From Alterirhizorhabdus solaris (GTDB lineage: Bacteria > Pseudomonadota > Alphaproteobacteria > Sphingomonadales > Sphingomonadaceae), in contig NZ_VNIM01000004.1 in the NCBI RefSeq assembly GCF_007785815.1, forward strand, positions 1 through 64,000: a stretch of 64,000 nucleotides of DNA, read 5' to 3'. Made by a program: the position numbers and the translations under genes. Each line of letters opens with the position of its first letter. Within the stretch, counting starts at the first letter, position 1. Positions 24,622-33,988 of this stretch are shown here, one piece after another. Under the pieces are notes generated by a model. The model made no database searches, had not been told where the DNA came from, and saw only the letters and a list, made by a program, of their open reading frames with translations.

Positions 24622-26277
24622 ATGAGCAGGGAATGGGATGCGGTCGTCGTCGGATCGGGCGCGGCCGGGCTGACCGCCGCCGTCACCGCCGCGAGGGCCG
24701 GCCTGAGCGTGCTGGTCGTCGAGAAGACCGACGTGTTCGGCGGCACCACCGCTCTCTCGGGCGGCGGCATCTGGATTCCCGACAATCACCACCAGCAGGC
24801 GGCCGGCTTGCCCGAACCCGACGGTGCCGCGCGCCGTTACGTCGCCGGCATCGTCGGCGGCGATCTGCGCGGCGAGGTGCTCGATGCTTATCTCGCGGCC
24901 GGGCCACGTATGGTCCGCTTTCTAGAAGACGAAACCGAGGTGCGCTTCGCTCTCGCGGATCATTCGCCCGACTGGCACCCGGAGGTGGACGGCGCCAGCA
25001 AGGATGGGCGTCTGCTCCGCCCGCTCGAATACAGCATGACGCGCCTCGACGGCTATGCCGACGAACTGCGCGATCCGCGTGCCGAGTTCAACGCGCCCGG
25101 CGGCTTCATGATCGACCTGCCGGACCTGCCTCATCTGCAAGGCCCGAAGACGCCGAAGGCGCTGGCCTACATCGCCCGCCTCGCTGCACGCTTCGCGTGG
25201 GACAAGCTGCGTGGTCGGCGGCGTGGATCACGGCTGACGATGGGCAATGCGCTTGCCGCGCGGCTGCTGCGGTCGGCGCACGACGCTGGCGTCACGCTAT
25301 GGCGCGATACGCCGGTGCTCGGCCTGATCGGCGGAACGCAGGGCATCACCGGCGTCCGGGTACGGCATGATGGCGAGACGCTGAACATCACCGCGCGAAA
25401 GGGCGTGGTTCTGGCCACCGGTGGCTTTTCCGCCAACGAGCAGCTGCGCCGGGCCTATATGCCTTATCCCGACCAGCACATCTCGATCATGGCCGGCTGC
25501 AATACCGGCGACGGCATGAACATGGGGCTGGACGCGGGCGGCACCGTGGATGGCGAGAATGTCGCCAACGGCGTGTGGTCGGTCGTTTCGACGATGACGA
25601 TGCCCGACGGTACGACCGCCATCTACGCGCACCTGATCGACATGGCTAAACCCGGCTGCATCGCCGTGGACAGGCACGGCCAACGCTTCGGCAACGAGGC
25701 GTCGAACACCTTCGTCGATTACATGCATAAGGCGGGGGCGGTGCCGGCATGGCTGGTGGCCGATGCGGCGTTCGTGAAGAAATACGGCCTCGGGCTGGTC
25801 TTCCCCGGCGCGATGGGGCTGAAGAAGCTCGTGGCCGCCGGCTACATGGCCGAAGCGACGGGCCTGGCCGGACTGGCAGCGCGGATCGGCGTCGATGCGA
25901 CGGGCCTGCAGGCCACCGTCGACCGGATCAATCACTTTGCCGAAACCGGCAAGGATGCGGATTTCGCCAAGGGTGACAGCTTTCTCGATCGCGATCTCGG
26001 CGATCCGGCGCACGCGCCCAACCCGTGCCTCGGCCCAGTGTGGACCGCGCCTTTCTATGCGGTGAAGATCTTCCCGGGCGATGGCTCGACCACGGTGGGC
26101 CTAAAGATCGACGGGCAGGCGCGCGTGCTGGATGACGCCGGCCGGATGATCCCCGGCCTCTATGCTGCCGGGCTGGATGCCCATTCCATCTGGCGCGGTC
26201 ACGCGCCCGCGCACGGCTGCAACGTCGGCCCCGCCATGACGCTCGGCTATATCGCCGGGCGCAGCATGGCGGGTTGA
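24622..26277 (+). CDS. FAD-dependent dehydrogenase of the 3-ketosteroid-delta1-dehydrogenase/fumarate reductase family
   Basis: 551 residues. The FAD motif is DAVVVGSGAAGLTAAVTAAR, followed by EKTDVFGGTTALSGGGIWIP, and the C-terminal cofactor cap is GLYAAGLDAHSIWRGHAPAHG. This architecture is shared by KstD-type enzymes that put a C=C bond next to a ring ketone and by fumarate-reductase-like flavoproteins. The GGTTALSGGGIWIP block favours the KstD branch. Steroid specificity is not proven; sphingomonads use relatives on other cyclic ketones. It is monocistronic and ends 7 bases before the convergent SDR stop. Confidence 0.85.
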   Translation: MSREWDAVVVGSGAAGLTAAVTAARAGLSVLVVEKTDVFGGTTALSGGGIWIPDNHHQQAAGLPEPDGAARRYVAGIVGGDLRGEVLDAYLAAGPRMVRFLEDETEVRFALADHSPDWHPEVDGASKDGRLLRPLEYSMTRLDGYADELRDPRAEFNAPGGFMIDLPDLPHLQGPKTPKALAYIARLAARFAWDKLRGRRRGSRLTMGNALAARLLRSAHDAGVTLWRDTPVLGLIGGTQGITGVRVRHDGETLNITARKGVVLATGGFSANEQLRRAYMPYPDQHISIMAGCNTGDGMNMGLDAGGTVDGENVANGVWSVVSTMTMPDGTTAIYAHLIDMAKPGCIAVDRHGQRFGNEASNTFVDYMHKAGAVPAWLVADAAFVKKYGLGLVFPGAMGLKKLVAAGYMAEATGLAGLAARIGVDATGLQATVDRINHFAETGKDADFAKGDSFLDRDLGDPAHAPNPCLGPVWTAPFYAVKIFPGDGSTTVGLKIDGQARVLDDAGRMIPGLYAAGLDAHSIWRGHAPAHGCNVGPAMTLGYIAGRSMAG

Positions 26278-26284
26278 CGTCGGC

Positions 26285-27085
26285 TCAGCCGGCACTCTCC
26301 ATGAACGCCATCAGGTCGGCGTAATGCGGCTGGTGGCTAAGGCCGCCCCCCGAAATCGAGATGTTCTCGCCAGTGATGTAGCGCGATTCATCCGAAGCGA
26401 GAAACGCGACCAGCGCGGCGATATCGTCAGGCGTGCCGAATTCGGGCGTCAGGATGTGGCGCTTGATGATCTCTTTCAGCCCCGGCACCGTCTTGTCGAG
26501 TGCTTCGGTCAACACCACGCCCGGCGCCACGCTGTTGCACCGGATGTTCTGCTTGCCGTGCTGGGTGGCGACATATTTGGTCAGCGTGATGATCGCTCCC
26601 TTGCTCGACCCATAAGCGATCCGCGCCAGATCGCCCGCCGTGCCTGAATTGGAAGCGGTGTTGATGATGGATCCGCCCCCGCCCGCGATCATGTGCGGGA
26701 TCGCATATCTGCAGCCCAGCATGTAGCCGGTGAGATTGACGTCGAGGATCTCGCGCCAGATCTCGATCGGCGTATCCACCGCCGTCCGGTCCTGCGGATG
26801 CTTGGCCGGATCGGTCATCGCCGCGTTGTTGTGCAGGATATCGAGACGGCCGAAGCGGGCGACGGTGGCCTCGACCATCGCCTGTACCGACTCAGGGATG
26901 GCGGCATCGAACCGCACCGCGAACCCGTCGTTGCCAAGCGGTTCCGCCGCACGTTTCGCCGAATCCTCGAACAGATCGGCCACCGCCACTTTGGCGCCTT
27001 CGGAAACGAGCCGGCGCGCCACCGCCGCGCCGATGCCGCCGCCACCGCCGGTGACGATCGCGACCTTGCCTGCCAGTCTGTGCAT
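26285..27085 (-). CDS. SDR-family oxidoreductase (paralogue group with 52598 and 59528)
   Basis: 266 residues. TGGGGGIGAAVARRL, HNNAAMT, and AYGSSKGAI for the Tyr-x3-Lys pair. The segment LTKYVATQHGKQNIRCNSV and the ending ITGENISISGGGLSH closely resemble the SDRs at 52598 and 59528, so the three are recent paralogues used on different intermediates. The ATG chosen follows AAGGACAGGACGGAC; an ATG six codons upstream is possible. Expected NAD(P)-dependent alcohol/ketone conversion, substrate unknown. Confidence 0.86.
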   Translation of the reverse strand: MHRLAGKVAIVTGGGGGIGAAVARRLVSEGAKVAVADLFEDSAKRAAEPLGNDGFAVRFDAAIPESVQAMVEATVARFGRLDILHNNAAMTDPAKHPQDRTAVDTPIEIWREILDVNLTGYMLGCRYAIPHMIAGGGGSIINTASNSGTAGDLARIAYGSSKGAIITLTKYVATQHGKQNIRCNSVAPGVVLTEALDKTVPGLKEIIKRHILTPEFGTPDDIAALVAFLASDESRYITGENISISGGGLSHQPHYADLMAFMESAG

Positions 27086-27164
27086 GTCCGTCCTGTCCTT
27101 CATGCCCGCCCGTTCGTCGCCTGCGCGGGGACGGGCGGGAATTTGCCCAACACCGGGCATCGCA

Positions 27165-29657
27165 TCAGAAGCCGAAAGTGATTTCCATGCCGAACGTGCC
27201 CGGCTCGCCGACATAGGCATCGGAGATGCCGAGCGAGCGGTAGAGATCGGGGAAGCGGCGCGCGATGTACTTCTTGTTCAGAAGGTTGCGGCCATAGACG
27301 GCCACCTCCAGGTTCGGCTCATCCAGCTTGTAGGCGATCCGACCGTTGAACAGGCCATAGCCCGGGATCTTGCCGAAGCGGTTTTCCACGGCATACGCAG
27401 CCTTCGTCGCCGCCGACTGCTGGTCCGCCGCCTTGACCGCATCGAAATGCTGCGAGCCGACGAAGGCATAGGCGCCGGTAACGGCGAGATTCCCGTTGCC
27501 GATCGGGAAACGCTGAGTCGCGCTGATGTTGAACTGCGATTTTGGCAACTGGAGCAGCGGCAGGCCGGACAGATCGACGACACAACCGTTCACCACGCCC
27601 GAAGGGTTGGTGCAGCCGCTGCCGGCGACGACCTGGACCTCGTTGAACGAGCCTTTCTTATACTTGCCGTCCTGCAAGCTCATGTTGGCCGAAACGGTCA
27701 GCCCCTCGTAGGGCACGACGGTCAGCTCGTTTTCGATTCCCCAGATCCGCACCGCCCCGTTGTTCTGGATATATTGCGTGACGCCGATACCGGGAACAAA
27801 CGAATTGACGATCGCCTGGTTGTCGCTTTTCCACGTGTGGAACAGCGCGGTGTTGAAGCGTACCCGGCGGTCGAACAGATCGACCTTGAGGCCGCCTTCC
27901 ACATCGCGCACCTTCTCCGGCGAAAAGGCGGGCAGGCCGCCGGCCCGCAGGTTCCACCCACCGGCCTTGGCCGCGCCGCGCGTGGCGACATAGACGAACA
28001 GCTTGTCGGTAACCTGATAGTCGAGGCCGGCATTCCACGCCGGATAATTGAATTTGGCGTTCTGCGCCTGATTGCACGTCGTCGCGGTCACCGGGTCGGT
28101 CGGCGTGACGGTGCAGTTGATCCCGGTCGGCGTACCGGCAACCGCCGCGTTGTACGGCAGGCCCAGTACCTGAGCATTATGCAGGATGGTATCGCGCTTG
28201 TCCCACGTGTAGCGGAAGCCGCCGACGGCGCGCAGTTCTGGCGTAATTTGATAATAAAGCTGGGCGAACAGGCCGTAGGTCTTGTTGGTGGCATCGGCGT
28301 TGCTGTCACGGATCAGCCCGCCGAAGATCTGCGAGCGGCTGAACTCGTAGCCATGCTCCTTGCCGTAATAGGCGCCGGTGATAAAGCTGAGCGAGTCGGT
28401 GATCTCACCCGAAACCTGAAACTCCTGCGAGAGATAGTAGGAGGCCGAGCCGGCATAAGTGGCCAGCAGCGGCACCGACGACGCATCGGTATCGCTCAGC
28501 GCATAGTTTTTCGAATGACGATAGCCGGTGATCGACTTGAGCTTCAGCGAACCCACTTCGCCGCTTACCGTGCCGGAGAAGCCGTACGTCTCCAGCTCGT
28601 TGAACGGCTGCACGCCGTAGAGAGCGCGCACGTCGGCGGGCAGCGTGGGGAACACCGCGCCGGCCGGCACGGCGGTGCCGGTCGCCTGATTGGCCCACCA
28701 GCGATGCTTCGTCAGCAGCGCCGCGCGCAGACCGGGCTGGAAGGCGGCTGGCACGATCGCCGGATTGAACGTTTCGATCGCGACCTGCTGGCCCTTGTTC
28801 TTCGTCTTGTTGTAGTCGCCGGCCAGGACGATATCGATGCCGCCCGCATCGTACTTGATCTTGCCGCGAATGAACCTGTTGTTCGTGTCCGAGATCGGCC
28901 TACGAGTAAGCGTGTTCTTGCCGAACCCGTCGCGATCGCGGAACGACCCCGTGATGCGGGCGGCGAGGCCTTCGGCAAGCGGCACGTTGATCGTGCCCGC
29001 CACCGATTTGTTGTCGAAATTGCCATACTCGCCCTTCACCAAAACGGTGAATTCGTCGGTCGGATCGTTGGACAGGATATTGATCGCGCCGCCGGTGGTA
29101 TTGCGACCGAACAGCGTGCCCTGCGGGCCGCGCAGCACTTCCACCCGCTGAATGTCCTGAAGGTCGGTCAGCCCGGTCGACGGGCGCGCGACATAGACGC
29201 CGTCGATATAGGTCGCGACGGCGGGGTCGTTGGCGAGGATCGGCTGAAGATTGCCCTGACCGCGTACCGCGATGAAGGCGAAACCGTCCGAGCCGGCCGA
29301 ACCACGGCCGATGACGAGACCCGGCGCGGTCTGCTGGAGATCGCGCACGTTCTCGACCTTCGCCGTCACGAGCGCCTGCGAGGAAAGCGCGGTCACCGCG
29401 ATCGGCGTGCGCTGAAGACTTTCCTCCGTGCGGCGCGCGGTGACGACAATGTCCTGGATCCCGCCGGTCGCCTCACCCGCCTGCGGCGCGGCATTCGCCT
29501 CGCCCACGGCGGTGGTCACGGCCGGATCATGCGGATTGGTGCCGCTTTGCCCCACTGCGTCGGCGGTCGGCGCGTTCAGTTGCGCAGCGGCGATGGCCGG
29601 CATGAAAAACAATGTGCTGACGAGCGACGTCGTCAGAATAAGCTGGCGCTTCCCCAT
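27165..29657 (-). CDS. TonB-dependent outer-membrane receptor 3
   Basis: 830 residues. Signal peptide QLILTTSLVSTLFFMPAIAAA, linker, then DIVVTARRTEESLQRTPIAV, and the plug signature EVLRGPQGTLFGRNTTGGA. The barrel ends FGMEITFGF. The plug contains RGQGNLQPILANDPAVATYIDGVY, a form common in sphingomonad receptors for aromatic or hydrophobic compounds. The start follows GGGAGGATACC. Downstream on the same strand is the SDR at 26285 (79-base gap). Upstream is a 300-base region that holds two dyads. Confidence 0.93.
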   Translation of the reverse strand: MGKRQLILTTSLVSTLFFMPAIAAAQLNAPTADAVGQSGTNPHDPAVTTAVGEANAAPQAGEATGGIQDIVVTARRTEESLQRTPIAVTALSSQALVTAKVENVRDLQQTAPGLVIGRGSAGSDGFAFIAVRGQGNLQPILANDPAVATYIDGVYVARPSTGLTDLQDIQRVEVLRGPQGTLFGRNTTGGAINILSNDPTDEFTVLVKGEYGNFDNKSVAGTINVPLAEGLAARITGSFRDRDGFGKNTLTRRPISDTNNRFIRGKIKYDAGGIDIVLAGDYNKTKNKGQQVAIETFNPAIVPAAFQPGLRAALLTKHRWWANQATGTAVPAGAVFPTLPADVRALYGVQPFNELETYGFSGTVSGEVGSLKLKSITGYRHSKNYALSDTDASSVPLLATYAGSASYYLSQEFQVSGEITDSLSFITGAYYGKEHGYEFSRSQIFGGLIRDSNADATNKTYGLFAQLYYQITPELRAVGGFRYTWDKRDTILHNAQVLGLPYNAAVAGTPTGINCTVTPTDPVTATTCNQAQNAKFNYPAWNAGLDYQVTDKLFVYVATRGAAKAGGWNLRAGGLPAFSPEKVRDVEGGLKVDLFDRRVRFNTALFHTWKSDNQAIVNSFVPGIGVTQYIQNNGAVRIWGIENELTVVPYEGLTVSANMSLQDGKYKKGSFNEVQVVAGSGCTNPSGVVNGCVVDLSGLPLLQLPKSQFNISATQRFPIGNGNLAVTGAYAFVGSQHFDAVKAADQQSAATKAAYAVENRFGKIPGYGLFNGRIAYKLDEPNLEVAVYGRNLLNKKYIARRFPDLYRSLGISDAYVGEPGTFGMEITFGF

Positions 29658-29961
29658 GGTATCCTCCCTGAATATAGTCAGCTGGCGTCGAGTGCGCCTT
29701 CGCAGTCTTTATTACCTAGCGATCATACCACACCGCGCATGGAATGATCGTAACGATCTCTGGTCAACTGTTTTTCCGTCGTCGACCTTATCGGATAATT
29801 GACGTTTCATCCAATGCAATAGAACTCGACAAACTCTTGTTCATTATTAGACCGGCCATTTCTTGATCAGAGCGTTCTTGTCTCTTGTCGATATGTCTTG
29901 TTCTGGCGTGCCCGGCGCCGCCTCTATCCAAAGATAGGGTAGAGGCGGCAGGGGCATCGCT
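29658..29961. other. Upstream region of receptor 3 with two dyads
   Basis: No gene in this relatively AT-rich stretch. It holds the receptor 3 promoter. A 7-bp inverted repeat CGATCAT/ATGATCG (29720-29726 and 29744-29750) lies 63-93 bases upstream of the receptor start, a reasonable position for an operator. A second, longer hairpin is listed separately at 29917-29949. Confidence 0.5.
29917..29949. repeat. Hairpin enclosing an operator-like core (site 8)
   Basis: Perfect 10-bp arms GCCGCCTCTA and TAGAGGCGGC. Inside is TCTATCCAAAGATAGG (29923-29938), a near-perfect copy of the cluster-wide palindrome with CTATC/GATAG arms. It lies 12 bases after the stop of the CMD gene and 260 bases before receptor 3, so it may be a transcript end, an operator, or both. 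No T-run follows on the minus strand. Confidence 0.5.
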
Positions 29962-30363
29962 TCAGGACGATTCTTGCGACGCGCCTTTCGCCAGATGGTT
30001 TGCCTTGGCTGCCTCGATACCGCGGAACAGCGCGGTGGTATTGCCGGCGCCGGCATAGAACAGCATGAACAGCGGGATGAAGTTCAGCTCCTCGTCGGTG
30101 AACTCGCCATTCGTCAGCGCGCCCGTCATCTGAATCTCGACAAGCTCGTGGCGGCCGAGCATCGCCGTCGCGCCTAGCACCATTAACCTCTTGTCACGCA
30201 TGGTCATCGCGGGATCGGCCCACAGCTTGCCGAACTGATTGGCGACGATCTCCTGATTGAAGCGCGATTCCTTGTGCGGAACCATCATCGCGGAGAAACC
30301 CGCACCATAGACGGCGTCCACGGTTGCCAGGCCCTTCTGCCATTCTTCCTCGGTCATCGTCAT
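29962..30363 (-). CDS. Carboxymuconolactone-decarboxylase-family protein
   Basis: 133 residues, one CMD/AhpD-fold domain: VANQFGKLWADPAMTMRDKRLMVLGATAMLG, then HELVEIQMTGALTNGEFTDEEL. The CxxC pair of AhpD-type peroxidase proteins is missing (the region reads GRHELVEI), so a decarboxylase, hydrolase-like or binding role is more likely than a redox one. The start codon overlaps the stop of the upstream dehydrogenase gene by 4 bases, giving a two-gene operon. Confidence 0.85.
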   Translation of the reverse strand: MTMTEEEWQKGLATVDAVYGAGFSAMMVPHKESRFNQEIVANQFGKLWADPAMTMRDKRLMVLGATAMLGRHELVEIQMTGALTNGEFTDEELNFIPLFMLFYAGAGNTTALFRGIEAAKANHLAKGASQESS

Positions 30364-31205
30364 GCCTTCTCTCCCATCACGTCGGCCAGACCAACCACCG
30401 CCCGATCCGTCGCGATCGTCATCGTCACCAGCGGTAGCTGGATGCCGAAGGTGCCCGCGATGTCGAGCGCCGCGTCCAGATCCTTTACCATGAGGTTGCG
30501 CGTATACTCGCGGACGCCCGCTTCCTGCGGGTCCGTCGCCGGGTCGGCGCGGGTCATCAGCATCAGCGGGCCGCCGACCCCGTCACTGCTGGCATCGATC
30601 GCATCGCTGAGTGCATGGACATCCACGCCGGTGAGTCGACACAGCGCCGCCGCCTCGTACCCGGCGCGCAGGCAGCCATAGACGATCACGTTCCGCGCGA
30701 TCTTGGCCGCCATGCCGGCGCCGGCCGGCCCCATGTGGGCGACCAGCTTGGCGAACCCATCGAGCACCGGCCTTACCGCCGCCACCGCTTCATCGGATCC
30801 GCCGACGAGACAGACCAACCCGTTGTCGCGCGCCCGCTGCCCGCCCGTCACGCCGCAATCGATCAGCGCCACGCCGGCCGCATCGGTGATCGCGCGGATC
30901 GCCGTCAGGTCGGTCAGCGAGACGGTGGCGACGAGCACCACGCTCAGCCCCGGCCGTGCCCCGGCCAATATGCCTTCGGGACCAGAAAGCACATCGATCG
31001 TCTGCCGGGCGCTGACCACCGCGATAATCACCACGTCCGATACCCCGGCAACGGCGGCGGGCGATGCCGCGACCTCTGGCACGCCGGTGAGATCCGCCGA
31101 CGCATCGCTGCGAATATCATACGCCGCCGCCAGCTGGCCGGTACGCGCAAGGCATATCGCCACACCGCTGCCGATCGCACCAAGACCAATTACACCCGCC
31201 TTCAT
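30360..31205 (-). CDS. NAD(P)-dependent 3-hydroxyisobutyrate-dehydrogenase-like enzyme
   Basis: 281 residues. Rossmann start KAGVIGLGAIGSGVAICLA, substrate loop DCGVTGGQRARDNG, and catalytic Lys region GAGMAAKIARNVIVYG, as in beta-hydroxyacid dehydrogenases. Members oxidise 3-hydroxyacids or reduce small semialdehydes. The protein differs from the canonical mmsB product at 58573 and probably works on a pathway intermediate. The ATG is at the first residue of the Rossmann strand; the upstream frame has no fold. It is operonic with the CMD gene. Confidence 0.86.
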   Translation of the reverse strand: MKAGVIGLGAIGSGVAICLARTGQLAAAYDIRSDASADLTGVPEVAASPAAVAGVSDVVIIAVVSARQTIDVLSGPEGILAGARPGLSVVLVATVSLTDLTAIRAITDAAGVALIDCGVTGGQRARDNGLVCLVGGSDEAVAAVRPVLDGFAKLVAHMGPAGAGMAAKIARNVIVYGCLRAGYEAAALCRLTGVDVHALSDAIDASSDGVGGPLMLMTRADPATDPQEAGVREYTRNLMVKDLDAALDIAGTFGIQLPLVTMTIATDRAVVGLADVMGEKA

Positions 31206-31325
31206 AAAACCTCCCTCGATGGCGTCGGATAACCGCCGACGCCGAACGGGATCGCCGTACGTGCAGCGGATCACCGACCTGACTGTATCCTGCAGCAAAC
31301 GTCGCGGCCGGCGCCATCCCCCGCA

Positions 31326-31341
31326 CCTTCCCGTCGGCAGG
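31326..31341. promoter_or_regulatory. Candidate operator, CCTnnC-N4-GnCAGG palindrome (site 9)
   Basis: Reads CCTTCCCGTCGGCAGG and ends 59 bases before the MFS gene start at 31401. It lies 121 bases upstream of the divergent dehydrogenase gene at 31205. Confidence 0.42.
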
Positions 31342-31400
31342 TCTGCGATGGTGCCACGCCCGCGATACGGTTCCAGCGAAAAGACCGGAGAGGACGGCGC

Positions 31401-32690
31401 TTGTTGCAGACCACCCCAACCCGCACGATCCCGAGCGAGCGATACAGCTGGTTCGTGCTGGGGATACTCACCCTGTCACAAACGTGTCACGGTATCGATC
31501 GCGCCATCATCGGACTGGTACTGGCTCCGGTCGGTAAGGAGTTCGGGCTTTCGGACGGCAAGCTCGGCTTTCTCGCCGGCTTCGCCTACGGCATCTTCTT
31601 CGCGATCGCCGCCTTGCCGTTCGGCCTGCTGGTCGATCGCGCCAACCGCCGCAATCTCATGGTGGCGGCGCTTACCGTCTGGAGCGCCGCCACCGCGCTG
31701 TGCGGTCTTGCCACCGGCTTTTGGACGCTGCTGGCCGGCCGGGCGGCGGTCGGCACGGCCGAGGCGGCGGGATCGCCGACCGGCATGTCGCTGCTCAGCG
31801 ATTATTTCGATCAGGACCGGCGGGCGACCGCGATCGGTATCTGGTATCTCAGCTCCGGCATCGGGCTGGCCATCGCCTTCTTCGTAGGCGGCGCGATCGT
31901 GCAGGCGCATGGCTGGCGCTGGGCCTTCCTTGCCGCCGGCGTGCCGGGCCTGTTGCTCGCGCCCGTGCTGCTGCTCACAGTGCGCGAGCCGGTACGCGGC
32001 GGGCGCGATCTTTCCGCCACGGTAGCCGACGACCTGCACGGCCTCTCGTTCACCGCGCGGGTCCGGCTGCTGGCTGCCCGGCCGGGCCTGCTGCACTGCA
32101 TCGGTGCGATCGTGTTGATCGCGACGGGCATCTACGGGATGAGCACGTGGCTCACCACCTTCCTGATCCGCGTTCATGGCATGTCGATCGCGGACGCCGG
32201 CCTCACCGTCGCCATCGCCTATGGCGTACTCGGCTCGGTCGGTGGCTTCGCCGCCGGCTGGCTCGCCGATCGGCTGAACCGTCGCTTCGGCGGCTTCGAT
32301 CCCGCACGCACGGCGATGCTGGGCGCGGTCCTGCCGTTCATCACCGCTGCCACCGGCATCGCCACCGTCGCCGCCGGCGACAGGGGCGTGACGATCGCCT
32401 GCCTGATGGCATGCGGTTTCGTCAGCGCTTCGTACAACGGCCCGATCTACGCCGTTATCGTCACGCTGGCCGGCCCGCGTTTGCGCGGACTGGCCGTCTC
32501 GATGGTCCAGCTCGGCGCGAACCTCGTCGGCGTCGGCGCGGGCACCTTCCTGATCGGTGCCGTCAGCGATGCGATCGGCGGCATCCGCGGCGTCGCCTGG
32601 GGGATCGGCATCGCGATGCTGTTCACCCTTTGGGGCGGCATCCACCTCGTTCTCGCCTCGCGCAGCATTCGCCGCGCGAGCACCACCTGA
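31401..32690 (+). CDS. MFS transporter (spinster-like)
   Basis: 429 residues with 12 predicted helices. Starts SERYSWFVLGILTLSQTCHGIDRAIIGLVLAPVGKEF, the form typical of spinster-like MFS proteins in sphingomonad catabolic clusters. Conserved loop motifs are LLVDRANRRN after helix 2 and GWLADRLNRRFG in the second half. It probably moves the growth substrate or an acidic intermediate across the inner membrane. The start is one of two adjacent TTG codons after GGAGAGGAC. A kinase-like gene follows 20 bases later. Confidence 0.87.
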   Translation: MLQTTPTRTIPSERYSWFVLGILTLSQTCHGIDRAIIGLVLAPVGKEFGLSDGKLGFLAGFAYGIFFAIAALPFGLLVDRANRRNLMVAALTVWSAATALCGLATGFWTLLAGRAAVGTAEAAGSPTGMSLLSDYFDQDRRATAIGIWYLSSGIGLAIAFFVGGAIVQAHGWRWAFLAAGVPGLLLAPVLLLTVREPVRGGRDLSATVADDLHGLSFTARVRLLAARPGLLHCIGAIVLIATGIYGMSTWLTTFLIRVHGMSIADAGLTVAIAYGVLGSVGGFAAGWLADRLNRRFGGFDPARTAMLGAVLPFITAATGIATVAAGDRGVTIACLMACGFVSASYNGPIYAVIVTLAGPRLRGLAVSMVQLGANLVGVGAGTFLIGAVSDAIGGIRGVAWGIGIAMLFTLWGGIHLVLASRSIRRASTT

Positions 32691-32710
32691 CCCCTCGAAA
32701 GGAACCCCGC

Positions 32711-33853
32711 ATGGCCACCGCCGCCGCGCCGACCGTGATCGACACGAACCCAGTGCCGCGCCCCTACCCCGCCCGCACGGAGCGGCTGCCGACCGGCCGC
32801 TTCATGCCCGATGCCGCATGGCTTAGCCGGTTGATGGCGAATCGCTATCCCGGTGCGGCGACCGAGAAGATGGAGGTGGTGCAGCTGTTCGACAGCCACA
32901 CTACCAAGCTCCGCGTGGCGGTGGACTGGAACGCGGCGGGCCGGGCGGCGGGCCTGCCGAACGCACTGTGCATCAAGTCGAACTGGTCCGGCATGTTCGG
33001 CAATGTCGATATCCACGCGCTCGAAGCCCGCTTTTACCACTTCCTCACCGACAAACTCACTGCCGAAACCGCCACGGTTTATTATGCCGACTGGAACGAC
33101 GACGGCAGCGGTCAGGGTGTCGTAGTTCTTGAGGATCTGACCGCGCGGGGCGGCATGTTCGGCCACAGCACGCAGCATTCCGGCGTGGACGGCGTGGCCA
33201 GCGGGCTCGCCGATCTGGCGAAGCTGCACGCCGGCCTGTGGAACAGCCCGCTCATCACACCCGCCGCGGCGCCATGGCTGCCGACCTCAATGGAGGTGCC
33301 GGTCGATCACGATCAGGTGCGACTGATGTGGCAATGGATCGAGGAGAATCTGCGCGATCCCAATTTCCGCGCAATCGCACCCCGGCACTATCTCAACGAT
33401 CCCCGCCGGGTCGAGCGCGCCTACGATGCACTGGTCGCGTTCGAGCGGCAGTTCGAGGCACCGTATTGTGTGATCCTAGGCGATTGCCATCAGGGCAACA
33501 CCTATATCCTGCCTTCGGGCGAGCGACTGTGGCTCGACTGGCAGCTCGGCCGGCGCGGCCGCCCGTGGCGCGACGTGACGTATTTCACCGTCGGCTCGCT
33601 CACGGTGGAGGAACGCCGCCAGCACCACCGCGATCTGCTCGCCCACTATCGCGCGCGGCTGATCGCCGAAGGCGCGACCGACGTGATCGGGCTGGACGAC
33701 ATCTGGGAGCAGGTACGGCGCTGGACGATGTACGGGATACAAGCGTGGGTCGCCAACGTCGACAGCTGGGGCCAGAACGGCCTGCCGATGAACGAACGCT
33801 TCTTCGCCGCCGGCGAGGACATGGACACCTGGAAGCTGCTGCTAGGGCACTAA
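32711..33853 (+). CDS. Phosphotransferase-family protein (aminoglycoside-phosphotransferase/EcKinase-like fold)
   Basis: 380 residues. The catalytic loop reads VILGDCHQGNTYI (Asp as base, Asn for metal) and the second metal Asp is in LWLDWQLGR. So the kinase machinery looks intact although the loop His is replaced by Leu-Gly. Family members phosphorylate small hydroxylated molecules, and the ACAD10-type relatives act on hydroxyacyl-CoA. It follows the MFS gene in one operon, which hints at trapping or activating an imported compound. Two other members of the fold are encoded at 46497 and 60516. Substrate unknown. Confidence 0.84.
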   Translation: MATAAAPTVIDTNPVPRPYPARTERLPTGRFMPDAAWLSRLMANRYPGAATEKMEVVQLFDSHTTKLRVAVDWNAAGRAAGLPNALCIKSNWSGMFGNVDIHALEARFYHFLTDKLTAETATVYYADWNDDGSGQGVVVLEDLTARGGMFGHSTQHSGVDGVASGLADLAKLHAGLWNSPLITPAAAPWLPTSMEVPVDHDQVRLMWQWIEENLRDPNFRAIAPRHYLNDPRRVERAYDALVAFERQFEAPYCVILGDCHQGNTYILPSGERLWLDWQLGRRGRPWRDVTYFTVGSLTVEERRQHHRDLLAHYRARLIAEGATDVIGLDDIWEQVRRWTMYGIQAWVANVDSWGQNGLPMNERFFAAGEDMDTWKLLLGH

Positions 33854-33934
33854 CGGCCGCGTAACCGGCGACCGTCATTCCGACGCCATCGGCATGACGG
33901 TCCGACCGGGTTCCCATAAGGCCGCTCCGAAGAC

Positions 33935-33964
33935 AAAAAAGGGGCGCCCCCGCCAGGGCGCCCC
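33935..33964 (-). terminator. Rho-independent terminator of the NTF2 gene at 33989
   Basis: On the minus strand a perfect 9-bp stem GGGGCGCCC/GGGCGCCCC with a 6-base loop is followed by six Ts. It lies 25 bases past the stop of the minus-strand gene. It is the clearest intrinsic terminator in the window. Confidence 0.9.
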
Positions 33965-33988
33965 TCAGAGTCGAGGAAGAAGGTGGGA

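Noticed and set aside
24622-26277. Firm call as steroid delta1-dehydrogenase and of the region as a steroid cluster
   Set aside because: KstD-like and HsaA-like enzymes are present, but no HsaC, HsaD, KshA/B pair or Mce-type genes are seen, so the substrate stays open.
27120-27135. Further CCT-like site CCTGCGCGGGGACGGG before the SDR at 27085
   Set aside because: Inner left arm does not fit and the distance is 35 bases; not counted.
26730-29747. A 1005-codon open frame on the plus strand
   Set aside because: It lies opposite receptor 3 and the SDR. Composition is Arg/Ala/Gly-rich without any fold, which is usual for antisense frames in GC-rich DNA.
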